This document shows positions 7,056-13,653 of a DNA stretch of 13,653 nucleotides, one piece after another. The notes beneath the pieces are model-generated. The model was given only the letters and a program-made list of their open reading frames with translations. It was not told the origin of the DNA and searched no databases. Within the stretch, counting starts at the first letter, position 1. Every line of letters starts with the position of its first letter. The stretch is from an uncultured Bacteroidales bacterium (GTDB lineage: Bacteria; Bacteroidota; Bacteroidia; Bacteroidales; Marinilabiliaceae), in NCBI GenBank assembly GCA_934717675.1, contig CAKUYZ010000045.1, forward strand, positions 1 through 13,653. Direction: 5' to 3'. Made by a program: the position numbers and the translations under genes.

Positions 7056-7136
7056 ATGAAAAAGAACGTGATGATTCTGACTGGCGCGGGGCAGATTGGC
7101 ATGGCCATAGCCCGCCGCGCTGGGCCACAGGGATGA
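7056..7136 (+). pseudogene. amputated 5' end of a short-chain dehydrogenase/reductase gene
   Basis: A 26-codon frame from ATG (an in-frame ATG also lies at 7050) ending in TGA at 7134-7136. Its core MILTGAGQIGMAIARR is the glycine-rich Rossmann nucleotide-binding motif (TGxxxGxG variant) that opens NAD(P)-dependent SDR proteins, at the expected distance from the start methionine. After RR the SDR pattern stops and three or four unrelated codons lead to the stop. The remaining ~200 or more codons of an SDR are not found in any frame before the terminator at 7153. I read it as a deletion remnant. A functional 26-residue peptide is unlikely. Confidence 0.7.
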
Positions 7137-7152
7137 GATTTAATAAACAGAC

Positions 7153-7196
7153 ACCTCCCCAAAGGCGCGCTATGCGCGCCTTTGGGGAGGTCTTTT
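7153..7196 (+). terminator. strong intrinsic terminator after the SDR remnant
   Basis: A perfect 18-bp stem (ACCTCCCCAAAGGCGCGC with its complement), loop TAT, followed by CTTTT. It lies 16 bp past the remnant's stop. It is probably the terminator of the original gene, now stranded, and could also stop minus-strand transcription from ackA, although no T-tract follows on that strand. Confidence 0.85.
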
Positions 7197-7201
7197 ATAG
7201 A

Positions 7202-7237
7202 AACAAACCCATCACCCTATCGGTGGCAGGTTTTGTT
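7202..7237 (-). terminator. probable ackA terminator
   Basis: On the minus strand AACAAAACCTGCCACC pairs with GGTGATGGGTTTGTT around a 5-nt loop (15 pairs, two of them G-U, one mismatch, one bulge), the 3' arm ending in GTTTGTTTC. It begins about 33 nt past the ackA stop. Confidence 0.5.
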
Positions 7238-7269
7238 ATCATGGCTTAGGAGACGGCCGCTTTGGCCCA

Positions 7270-8469
7270 CTACTTGGTCAGCTCGTCAGTGTCCATGGCA
7301 ATCATAAGCTCCTCGTCTGTCGGGATGACGCAGACGGTCACCTTGCTAGAAGGCTTGGATATGACGGCCTCGGTGCCGAAGACCTCTTTATTCTTCTCCA
7401 TGTCGAGCTCAACGCCCATAAACTCAAGGCCCTTGCAGGCGGCCTCTCGGCAGTTCCACTTGTTCTCGCCCACGCCGCCGGTGAAGAGGATCACGTCCAC
7501 TCCGCCCATGGCAGCGGCATAGGAGCCGATGTATTTACGGACACGGTAGTAATACATGTCTTGCGCCAATGCGGCGCGCTCGTCACCATTGTCGCGCGCT
7601 GCCTGGATCTCGCGCATGTCTGACGTGGTGCCAGAGATGCCGAGCAAGCCGGACTTTTTATTCATTATGGTGTCAATCTCATCCACAGTCAGGCCCTTAT
7701 GATGGACAAGGAACGGGATGATGGCCGGGTCGATGTCGCCGCAGCGAGTCCCCATCATGAGGCCCTCAAGTGGCGTGAGGCCCATGCTGGTGTCCATACA
7801 CTTGCCGTCTACGATGGCGGATATGGAGCCTCCGTTGCCGATGTGGCAAGTGATGATCTTTTTGCCTATGGGGCTTATGCCAAGGAACTCGCACACGCGG
7901 CGCGACACATACTTGTGGCTGGTTCCGTGGAAGCCGTAGCGGCGCACGCCATACTTCTCGTAATACTCATAGGGCAGCGCATACATGTAGGCGTAGGGAG
8001 GCATGGTCTGGTGGAAGGCGGTGTCGAAGACGCCTACCTGCGGGATATTTGGCAGCAGGGCCTTGACGGCGTTCACGCCCTTGAGATTGGCAGGGTTGTG
8101 AAGCGGGCCCATGTCTGAGCAAGATTCAAAGATGTCCAGAACCTCTTGCGTCAGCAGCGAGCTTTTGGTGAGCTTGGCGCCGCCGTGGAGCATGCGGTGG
8201 CCTACGGCATCGAGCTCGTTGAGGCTCTTCAGCACGCCTTCTTTGGGGTCGGTGAGCTTGCTGAATATTATCTCCACGCCCTTGGTGTGCTCGGGGATGC
8301 ACACCTCCTCAATCTTCTTCTCGCCATTGGGCAAGGAGTATTTGATGAAGGAGCCCGGCATGCCAATTTTCTCAATTCCGCCGTTGGCCACGACTTTCTT
8401 TGCCGACATCTCGAACAGCTTGTATTTGATTGACGAGCTGCCGCAGTTCAGCACAAGTATATTTTTCAT
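7270..8469 (-). CDS. ackA: acetate kinase
   Basis: 399 residues, full length for the family. It transfers phosphate from acetyl phosphate to ADP, giving acetate and ATP in the cytoplasm, the last step of the fermentation branch fed by PflB and Pta. The ASKHA-fold motifs are all present: NCGSSSIKYKLF at the N terminus (N8), GHRMLHGG (R92), FDTAFHQTMP (D149), GFHGTSHKYVS (H181), GTRCGDIDP (R242), FTGGVGEN (330-336) and the terminal TDEELMIAMDT (E386/E387). These correspond to the catalytic Asn, Arg, Asp, His, Arg and Glu of Methanosarcina acetate kinase. It lies 102 bp downstream of pta with a terminator in between. I see no good promoter of its own in the gap, so expression probably relies on read-through from pta or on a promoter inside pta. 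Confidence 0.98.
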   Translation of the reverse strand: MKNILVLNCGSSSIKYKLFEMSAKKVVANGGIEKIGMPGSFIKYSLPNGEKKIEEVCIPEHTKGVEIIFSKLTDPKEGVLKSLNELDAVGHRMLHGGAKLTKSSLLTQEVLDIFESCSDMGPLHNPANLKGVNAVKALLPNIPQVGVFDTAFHQTMPPYAYMYALPYEYYEKYGVRRYGFHGTSHKYVSRRVCEFLGISPIGKKIITCHIGNGGSISAIVDGKCMDTSMGLTPLEGLMMGTRCGDIDPAIIPFLVHHKGLTVDEIDTIMNKKSGLLGISGTTSDMREIQAARDNGDERAALAQDMYYYRVRKYIGSYAAAMGGVDVILFTGGVGENKWNCREAACKGLEFMGVELDMEKNKEVFGTEAVISKPSSKVTVCVIPTDEELMIAMDTDELTK

Positions 8470-8499
8470 TACTACCTGTTTATGGGTGATGATGGGGGG

Positions 8500-8558
8500 A
8501 AAAAAAGGAAAGAGGCCGATGCCCGCCCGCTTCCTCTTGCGGTCGCGCCTCGGCCTCT
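8500..8558 (-). terminator. intrinsic terminator between pta and ackA
   Basis: On the minus strand AGAGGCCGA (8558-8550) pairs with TCGGCCTCT (8519-8511), with an inner CCGC/GCGG helix, followed by TTTTCCTTTTTTT. It begins 13 nt past the pta stop and ends about 30 nt before ackA. A partial terminator here would lower ackA relative to pta. Confidence 0.75.
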
Positions 8559-8571
8559 ATGTCTTGTCTTG

Positions 8572-9573
8572 TTATTTGTCTTGCGCCTGATTGGCGGTGA
8601 TGGCTATCATCTTGACTATGTCGGAGACGGAGCAGCCGCGCGACAGGTCGTTGACAGGAGCCGCGATGCCCTGGAGGACCGGGCCAATGGCCTCGGCGCC
8701 GCCGAGCCTCTGCACGAGTTTGTAAGCAATGTTGCCCACCTCGAGCGACGGGAATATGAGGACGTTGGCATGGCCGGCAATGGCGCTGCCCGGAGCCTTC
8801 TTGGCCGCGACAACCTCCACGATGGCGGCATCGGCCTGGAGCTCACCGTCAATCTGCATATCAGGAGCCATTTGCTGAGCGAGCTTGGTGGCCTCTATGA
8901 CCTTGTCCACGACCTCGTTCTTGGCACTGCCCTTGGTGGAGAAGCTCAACATGGCAATGCGCGGCTCGAAGCCACCGAGCACCCTCGCGGTCTTGCCCGT
9001 GGCCACGGCAATCTCGGCCAGCTGGGCAGCGTTGACGACAGGGTTGACAGCGCAGTCGGCAAAGACCATCACGCCGTTCTCGCCATAGCTCTTATCTTGC
9101 AAGAACATCAGGAAGGCGCCGCTCACCACGCTGATGCCGGGCTTCGTCTTGATGATTTGAAACGCAGGGCGCAACACGTTGCCAGTGGAGTTGTCCGCGC
9201 CGCTCACCTCGCCATCTGCATCGCCGGCCTTGATCATAAGGCAGCCCAAATAGAGATTGTTCTCCGCCAGTTTCTCGGCCTGCTCCAGGGTCATGCCCTT
9301 GTTTTTGCGAAGCTCGAAAAGCAGGTTGGCGTACTCGGCTTTCTTGGCGTTGTTCTTGGGGTCAACGACCTTGGCTTTGCCCAAGTTCTTCAGCCCAAAT
9401 TTCTCGGCGTTTGCCTTGACGTTCTCCTCGCTGTCTAGGAGGATGATGTCGGCAAACCCCTCGGCCAGCACCTGGTCCGCGGCACGCAAAGTGCGCTCCT
9501 CGTAGCCCTCAGGCAACACGATGCGCTGCTTGTTCTTTGCCGCCTTCTCTTTCAGATTCTCAACGAAACCCAT
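8572..9573 (-). CDS. pta: phosphate acetyltransferase
   Basis: 333 residues, the short form that has only the PTA_PTB catalytic domain, without the N-terminal regulatory domains of enterobacterial Pta. It converts acetyl-CoA and phosphate to acetyl phosphate, the substrate of AckA encoded next. Recognisable blocks are RIVLPEGYEERTLRAA (17-32), SGADNSTGNVLRPAFQ, a VMVFADCAVNP strand-loop, LSFSTKGSAK, DGELQADAAIV, ANVLIFPSLEVGNIAYKL and VNDLSRGCSV. S311 and R312 of the last block match the CoA/phosphate-binding Ser-Arg pair of Methanosarcina Pta. The ATG at 9573 gives the standard N terminus. A promoter 170-210 bp upstream and a long GC-rich leader precede it. Confidence 0.97.
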   Translation of the reverse strand: MGFVENLKEKAAKNKQRIVLPEGYEERTLRAADQVLAEGFADIILLDSEENVKANAEKFGLKNLGKAKVVDPKNNAKKAEYANLLFELRKNKGMTLEQAEKLAENNLYLGCLMIKAGDADGEVSGADNSTGNVLRPAFQIIKTKPGISVVSGAFLMFLQDKSYGENGVMVFADCAVNPVVNAAQLAEIAVATGKTARVLGGFEPRIAMLSFSTKGSAKNEVVDKVIEATKLAQQMAPDMQIDGELQADAAIVEVVAAKKAPGSAIAGHANVLIFPSLEVGNIAYKLVQRLGGAEAIGPVLQGIAAPVNDLSRGCSVSDIVKMIAITANQAQDK

Positions 9574-9743
9574 TGTATGTTTATGTTTTATATTTGTTTA
9601 TGTTGGTTCTGTGGTCGTCGCGGCTTCGCTCTGCGCTCCGTTGCCGTAGCGCCTGGGTGGGTGTCGCTTCAGGGCGTGCGCCCTTGGCTCCAGAGACCCC
9701 CGCTCCGTGTGTGGTTACGACAGTCGGAGCCTCTTTGTTGCAC
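9574..9743 (-). other. long 5' leader of pta
   Basis: If transcription starts near 9743 the leader is about 170 nt. Its middle is GC-rich and foldable (GGCTCC...GGAGCC arms about 34 nt apart, and AGGGCGCACGCCCT), while the last 30 nt before the ATG are AT-rich and unstructured. I do not recognise a known riboswitch. Confidence 0.35.
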
Positions 9744-9748
9744 TTGCG

Positions 9749-9780
9749 CGAATTTAATCTTTTAGCGGCCGGTAATCAAA
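9749..9780 (-). promoter_or_regulatory. predicted pta promoter (Bacteroidetes type)
   Basis: On the minus strand, TTTG (9780-9777), 20 bp, TAAATTCG (9756-9749): one mismatch from TAnnTTTG, with the same 20-bp spacing as the pflB and tRNA-Ser promoters in this window. Confidence 0.5.
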
Positions 9781-9811
9781 CGTTGGGGTGAAAATGCAAA
9801 GTGGAGATTGC

Positions 9812-9850
9812 AAAAAAGCCGCGCTTGGCAACGATGCCAAGCGCGGCTTT
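9812..9850 (-). terminator. intrinsic terminator of the GH127 gene
   Basis: A perfect 16-bp stem (AAAGCCGCGCTTGGCA with its complement), 4-nt loop, running on the minus strand into TTTTTT. It starts 18 bp past the stop of the hydrolase gene. Confidence 0.9.
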
Positions 9851-9867
9851 GCCGACAATGGGTTTTA

Positions 9868-11844
9868 TTATTTCTTGCTCACTGGGAAATATATGGTGTA
9901 TGACGCGTCTCCCACCTCGTAGAGCGGCTTGAGCCGCATGAGCTTGTCTTGCCCCACGGTGCGGTAGTGGCTCTGAGTCCAACGCACGGTGCGATACTGC
10001 TGGTCAATCTCGCGGCGGAGGAATGTGGCAGGATTGGAGGCGTCGCCATTGATGGGTGTCTCGGGGGCTTCGGCGGCCAAGACTATGGGGCCCTCCATTA
10101 TGGCCACGAGGCCGTCTGAGCCGGGCAGGGGCACTGTCCAGAGCCTATCGGGGAAGTCAATGACAATCTCGCTGTCATTCCACTTGTGGCCAATGGAGAC
10201 GAAGCCATGCGCCTGCGAGACGGCCACGGCCTTGCCGTCTACCGTCACTTGCGCCTTCTTATCGAGCCACCAAGGCAGCCTGACGCGGAGGTCGAAGTCC
10301 GCCGTCTCGCCGCCCGTCTTGACGCTCAGGTGTATGCGGAACCGGTCGGCGTCCCAGCTCTTGTTCCACTGGTTGCCCTCGAAATCCTGCTCAATGCGGA
10401 TGACCTTTCCGTCGCGCTCCCACTCCAGGGTTGACGGCACATATTGGCTCACCGTGAGCCCGTCGGCACTCTGGTAATAGATGTATTGCGGATACCTGTT
10501 GTGCGCCTGCACGAGCGAGCCGTGGCAGCAGTAGAAGTCCATCGTGGGATGCCCCCACCCTTTCTCGCCGCCCTTGGTGTAGCCCGAGGCCATGGGCAGG
10601 AAGTAGGCCACCATGCCCGTCTGGGGATGTTGCTGGGCCAAGATGCCGTTATAGAGGTTGCGCTCAATGTAGTCGGCATACCCCGCGTCGCCCGTGATGC
10701 GCAACAGATAGTCGGCGGTGCGCATCATGTTGTAGACGGTGCAATGCTCCTGGTTGTTCTCGCCGGCGAACGTGGCCAGCCGGCCCTTGGGCACCCAATG
10801 CTCACCGGCGTTCTGCCCGCCCGTGCAGTAGCTCTCTCGCTCATGCACGGCGCATCGCCAGAAAGCTTTGGCCACGCGGAGCCAATAGTCGTCTCCCGTG
10901 ACCTCGTAGCAGCGCGCCGCGCCGTGAGACCATGGGATGGAGGCGTTGGCGTGGTCAGACGACAGCGCGTCCTCGTCTTTCATCAGTTGGGTGAAGAGCC
11001 ACGGATTGCCATATCGCTCCATAAGGTCTTGATATTTCTTGGCGTCGAGGCCGTCCTCCTTGCCACTCCTTGCCAGGCCATACATGTCGGCCCATATCTC
11101 CAACATTCCGCTCGTCTCGCCTCCCATGATGGCACTGGCGTTGCCTTGGGCTATGAGGTCGTCCGTCCAACGGTGAAACCAGTCGGCGAACCTGTCCAGA
11201 ACCGCAAGAGCCTGCTTGTTTCCCATGACGGCATAGGCGTCATAGAGCCCCATGAGCGTCTTGTGGAGCGTGTATTGCGGAGACCACATGGGCCTGCCCT
11301 CGGCCATAAGGCGCATATATTTCTCAGGGATGGAGCCGACCCACCCGCCGCCGTTTATCTCTTGGCAACGCGCAAGTTCGCTCACAATGAAGTCGGCCCT
11401 CTGGCGCATGGCCTCATCGCCCGTCTCGGCCCATGTGTAGGCGCACGCCGAGAGGTAGTGGCCCAGGAAATGGCCGCGGAGCTGCCCGCTGAGGCTCTCC
11501 CAGCCCCAGTAGAAATTGTCCGTCCGGCCGTCCTTACCCACCATAAACTCCTTATTGAGGCCAGCCTCGGCGTAGAAGTTTTGGAGCAGCTTGGCGGGTT
11601 CGAGCATCATCATATAGGCGCGGTTAAGCTCAAAACGCTCCGCAAAGAGGCCGGCCTTGAGGCGCAAAGAGGTGGGTTCCATGGCCGACAGGGCGTGACC
11701 GGCCTCGCCGACATAGGCAAAATGACCCGTGGAGGCGTAGGGGTCGTTGCCGCGCCCAGAGTCGTCAATATATATGATCTGCGCCCCTGCGAGCGATGCC
11801 GACGCCGCCATGCCCAGTGCGGCAAGAAGTCTGTGAGTGTGCAT
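9868..11844 (-). CDS. secreted GH127/DUF1680-family glycoside hydrolase, probable beta-L-arabinofuranosidase
   Basis: 658 residues with a signal peptide (cleavage near AGAQ, residue 22) and no lipobox Cys, so periplasmic or exported. The domain is DUF1680, an (alpha/alpha)6 barrel followed by beta domains: LRGHFLGHYLSA (122-133), GWVGSIPEKYM (167-177), WSPQYTLHKTLMGLYDAY (187-204) and SCTGG-like YCTGGQNAGEHW (339-350). The zinc/nucleophile set of the B. longum enzyme HypBA1 is kept: E366 and C368 (QEHC) and the pair C439-C440 (FYCCHGS). E348 fits its acid/base Glu. The enzyme should therefore be active, probably releasing beta-L-arabinofuranose from plant glycans; the substrate is inferred from the family, and GH146 is the close alternative. 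No SusC/SusD, regulator or other hydrolase is adjacent, so it is a solitary gene. Confidence 0.9.
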   Translation of the reverse strand: MHTHRLLAALGMAASASLAGAQIIYIDDSGRGNDPYASTGHFAYVGEAGHALSAMEPTSLRLKAGLFAERFELNRAYMMMLEPAKLLQNFYAEAGLNKEFMVGKDGRTDNFYWGWESLSGQLRGHFLGHYLSACAYTWAETGDEAMRQRADFIVSELARCQEINGGGWVGSIPEKYMRLMAEGRPMWSPQYTLHKTLMGLYDAYAVMGNKQALAVLDRFADWFHRWTDDLIAQGNASAIMGGETSGMLEIWADMYGLARSGKEDGLDAKKYQDLMERYGNPWLFTQLMKDEDALSSDHANASIPWSHGAARCYEVTGDDYWLRVAKAFWRCAVHERESYCTGGQNAGEHWVPKGRLATFAGENNQEHCTVYNMMRTADYLLRITGDAGYADYIERNLYNGILAQQHPQTGMVAYFLPMASGYTKGGEKGWGHPTMDFYCCHGSLVQAHNRYPQYIYYQSADGLTVSQYVPSTLEWERDGKVIRIEQDFEGNQWNKSWDADRFRIHLSVKTGGETADFDLRVRLPWWLDKKAQVTVDGKAVAVSQAHGFVSIGHKWNDSEIVIDFPDRLWTVPLPGSDGLVAIMEGPIVLAAEAPETPINGDASNPATFLRREIDQQYRTVRWTQSHYRTVGQDKLMRLKPLYEVGDASYTIYFPVSKK

Positions 11845-11879
11845 AATGCTTTTCCGTCTGTTTATTTCAGTGAAACATC

Positions 11880-11913
11880 CACGGCGCGATTATACAACTT
11901 TTAAGCACGGCGC
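11880..11913. repeat. direct repeat CACGGCGC in the GH127-mnmE divergent spacer
   Basis: CACGGCGC occurs at 11880-11887 and 11906-11913, 26 bp apart, flanking an AT-rich stretch (GATTATACAACTTTTAAG) between the two divergent genes. It could be a paired binding site for a regulator of the hydrolase or chance. I see no convincing TAnnTTTG promoter for the hydrolase here. Confidence 0.25.
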
Positions 11914-11923
11914 ACCGCGCATA

Positions 11924-11955
11924 TTTTTACAGTTTAGCGTAATAAACTAACTTTG
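11924..11955 (+). promoter_or_regulatory. predicted mnmE promoter
   Basis: TAACTTTG (11948-11955) matches TAnnTTTG exactly. The position 20 bp upstream holds TTTT (11924-11927), one base from TTTG. The predicted transcript start near 11961 leaves a leader of only about 20 nt. Confidence 0.55.
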
Positions 11956-11981
11956 CCGTCATAATTCTCTTGCGTCTCACC

Positions 11982-13385
11982 ATGACTACTTCCGACACCA
12001 TTTGCGCCATATGCACCCCCGCCGGCAGCGGAGCCATAGCCACCCTGCGCCTCTCGGGACCCAAGGCCATTGACATTGCCGACAAGGTGTTTCACCCCGC
12101 AGGGGCTGGCAAGCCGCTGGCCGAACAACACGCGCGCACGCTGCACTACGGCACGGCGGTCGATGCCGCTGGCACGGTGATGGACGACGTTGTAGCGGCC
12201 ATATATCGCGCGCCACACTCCTATACGGGCGAGGACGCCGTGGAGCTCTCATGCCACGGCTCGCGGCTGGTGCAGAGGCGCATATTGCAATCCCTCATAG
12301 ACGCCGGAGCCCGAATGGCCACAGCGGGAGAATTCACCAAGCGCGCATTCGTCAACGGCAAGATGGACCTCAGCCAAGCCGAGGCCGTGGCGGACATGAT
12401 TTGCGCGGAGAGCGAGGCGGCGCGGCGCGTGGCGTATAACCAGATGAGGGGCGGCTTCTCTCGGCAGCTCGCCGAACTGCGCGGGCAGCTCGTACACTTC
12501 GCGTCGATGTTGGAGCTGGAGCTGGACTTTAGCGAGGAGGACGTGGAGTTTGCCGACCGCAGCGAGCTGACAAGCCTCATTGACCACATTTTGCAAGTGG
12601 TGACGCGCCTGGCTGATTCGTTCAGGCTCGGCAACGCCATAAAAGACGGCGTGCCGACGGCCATCGTGGGCGCGCCCAATGTGGGCAAGAGCACGCTGCT
12701 CAACGCCCTGCTGTGTGAGGAGCGATCCATCGTGAGCGATGTAGAAGGCACCACACGAGACACGGTGGAAGAGAGCCTCTCCATTGCCGACCTGACGTTT
12801 AGGCTGATTGACACCGCCGGCATCCGCGACACGACAGACGTGGTCGAGGCCGAGGGCGTACGCCGCTCCAAGGCGGCCGTGGGCAAGGCGCTGGTGGTGA
12901 TCTTGATGACCGACGCGGCAGCTGGCCCCGAGGGCTCGGCGCAAGCGGCGCGCGAGGTGCGCCAGTTCATGCGCCCCGACGATCAGAGCCTCATCGTGGC
13001 CATAAACAAGACGGACGTAACGCCTGCCGAGTGGGCCACAGACCGTTGGCGGCGCGAGGTGGGCGCCGCAGCCGTGGTGCGCATGGCGGCAAAGGAGGGC
13101 CTTGGCGTGGACGAGCTGCGCCAACGCATGGTGGAGGCCGTGAGCGGACAAGACACCGTGGTGGGCGAGGACGTGGTGGTGACCAACGCGCGCCACTATG
13201 AAGCCCTAGTGGCCGCGCGAGAGGCCCTGCTGCGCGTGAGCGCCGGACTGGCCTCGGGCCAAGGGGGCGAGCTGGTCTCGATGGACCTGCGCGACGCCAC
13301 AGACGCCTTGGCATCGATAACGGGCGAGGTGAGCAGTCAGGATGTCCTGAACAACATATTCAAGAATTTCTGCATCGGGAAGTGA
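11982..13385 (+). CDS. mnmE: tRNA uridine-5-carboxymethylaminomethyl(34) synthesis GTPase MnmE
   Basis: 467 residues. With MnmG it modifies the wobble uridine U34 of certain tRNAs, using GTP and a one-carbon folate. The N-terminal folate-binding domain (1-120) opens with DTICAICTPAGSGAIATLRL. A helical domain surrounds an inserted G domain with P-loop GAPNVGKS (230-237), EGTTRDT (255-261), DTAG (277-280) and NKTD (342-345). The protein ends in FCIGK, the conserved C-x-G-K tail with its essential Cys (C464). The ATG at 11982 is preferred over the in-frame TTG at 11970, because family members start just before the DTI motif and the promoter would leave only about 9 nt before the TTG. It is transcribed alone, divergently from the GH127 gene. 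Confidence 0.98.
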   Translation: MTTSDTICAICTPAGSGAIATLRLSGPKAIDIADKVFHPAGAGKPLAEQHARTLHYGTAVDAAGTVMDDVVAAIYRAPHSYTGEDAVELSCHGSRLVQRRILQSLIDAGARMATAGEFTKRAFVNGKMDLSQAEAVADMICAESEAARRVAYNQMRGGFSRQLAELRGQLVHFASMLELELDFSEEDVEFADRSELTSLIDHILQVVTRLADSFRLGNAIKDGVPTAIVGAPNVGKSTLLNALLCEERSIVSDVEGTTRDTVEESLSIADLTFRLIDTAGIRDTTDVVEAEGVRRSKAAVGKALVVILMTDAAAGPEGSAQAAREVRQFMRPDDQSLIVAINKTDVTPAEWATDRWRREVGAAAVVRMAAKEGLGVDELRQRMVEAVSGQDTVVGEDVVVTNARHYEALVAAREALLRVSAGLASGQGGELVSMDLRDATDALASITGEVSSQDVLNNIFKNFCIGK

Positions 13386-13404
13386 GCGCGAGCGTCTTTG
13401 ACGC

Positions 13405-13436
13405 AAAAACAAAAGGTGAGGCATAAAGAGATGCTC
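13405..13436 (-). terminator. weak terminator of the right-edge gene
   Basis: On the minus strand GAGCAT and ATGCCTC pair (one bulged base) around a 6-nt loop, followed by ACC and TTTTGTTTTT. It begins about 20 nt past the stop of the minus-strand gene. The stem is short, so the call is tentative. Confidence 0.35.
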
Positions 13437-13455
13437 ATATATGTACGCGCTGCGG

Positions 13456-13653
13456 CTACTTCACAACCACTCTCTCAGAGCCCGCAGGGGTGGAGACCAC
13501 ATACACACCCGCGGGCAACGGACGGCCAGCAGGCATCTTGCGGCCGGAAACGTCATAGACGTCAAAATGGTCAACACCCTCGACGCTCACCACGCCGCCA
13601 CGCACACTCACCTTCAACTTGCCGCTCTTGACATCCTCCAGGGCGGTGTAGGG
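13456..13653 (-). CDS. C-terminal end of a secreted protein with a T9SS-type (type A-like) sorting domain, partial
   Basis: Only the last 65 codons are in the window; the gene enters from the right edge and stops at TAG (13456-13458). The reading frame gives VDHFDVYDVSGRKMPAGR, then LPAGVYVVSTPAGSERVVVK at the very end. The pattern (beta strand with VYDVSGR, then GVYVV, then a charged/valine tail ending in Lys) is that of the C-terminal domain which routes Bacteroidetes proteins through the type IX secretion system to the cell surface. The cargo domain lies outside the window, so the protein's function cannot be stated. The frame is open over its whole visible length, and codon use matches its neighbours. 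It converges on mnmE with a 70-bp gap. Confidence 0.8.
   Translation of the reverse strand, partial: PYTALEDVKSGKLKVSVRGGVVSVEGVDHFDVYDVSGRKMPAGRPLPAGVYVVSTPAGSERVVVK

Noticed and set aside
6785..7269. Integrated element next to tRNA-Ser
   Set aside because: No integrase, no repeat of the tRNA 3' end and no mobility gene. Only a gene remnant and terminators are present.
8482..9438. 318-codon open frame antisense to pta
   Set aside because: Antisense shadow of pta; its beginning also overlaps the pta-ackA terminator. No domain seen.
10444..11904. 486-codon open frame antisense to the GH127 gene
   Set aside because: Same effect: codon-register antisense frame of a gene with biased codon use. 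No recognisable domain, while the sense strand carries all GH127 motifs.
12249..13196. 315-codon open frame antisense to mnmE
   Set aside because: Antisense shadow of mnmE, rich in His/Ala/Arg as expected for a complement of GC-rich coding DNA.
13392..13404. Hairpin GCGTC-TTT-GACGC as mnmE terminator
   Set aside because: Only 5 bp and followed by As on the + strand, not Ts, so it does not qualify as an intrinsic terminator.
1..13653. CRISPR array, toxin-antitoxin, retron or defence island
   Set aside because: No regularly spaced repeats, no reverse transcriptase and no small paired genes were seen. The gene content is metabolic and housekeeping.

Overview
The window looks like chromosomal DNA of a fairly GC-rich member of the order Bacteroidales. 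The evidence is threefold: promoters of the Bacteroidetes type (TTTG, 20 bp, TAnnTTTG) instead of -35/-10 boxes; a type IX secretion-like C-terminal domain on the gene at the right edge; and protein families typical of gut Bacteroidales (PafA-like phosphatase fold, GH127/DUF1680 hydrolase, secreted beta-helix protein). A finer placement, for example Muribaculaceae, would be a guess.

Layout. 1-1675 (-): secreted alkaline-phosphatase-fold protein that has lost almost every catalytic residue. 1693-4818 (-): pflA and pflB, with a strong hairpin terminator between them and a promoter plus palindrome upstream of pflB. 4819-5453: long AT-rich spacer. 5454-6698 (+): secreted, cysteine-rich right-handed beta-helix protein of unknown function. 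6785-6872 (+): tRNA-Ser(UGA) with its own promoter. 6873-7269: a non-coding stretch holding the amputated 5' end of a short-chain dehydrogenase gene and two terminators. 7270-9573 (-): pta and ackA, also separated by a terminator. 9868-11844 (-): secreted GH127-type beta-L-arabinofuranosidase. 11982-13385 (+): mnmE. 13456-13653 (-): the last 65 codons of a protein with a T9SS-type C-terminal domain, running off the window.

How the genes work together. PflB (activated by PflA) splits pyruvate into acetyl-CoA and formate. Pta and AckA turn acetyl-CoA into acetate and yield ATP. The window therefore carries a complete pyruvate-to-acetate-plus-formate fermentation branch in two transcription units about 2.5 kb apart. 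The other genes are housekeeping (mnmE, tRNA-Ser) or envelope/secreted functions with no evident link to it.

I found no defence system, CRISPR array, insertion sequence or prophage. The points most worth a second look are the pseudo-phosphatase next to pflA, the SDR gene remnant, the terminator placed inside both fermentation gene pairs, and the putative operator at the pflB promoter.
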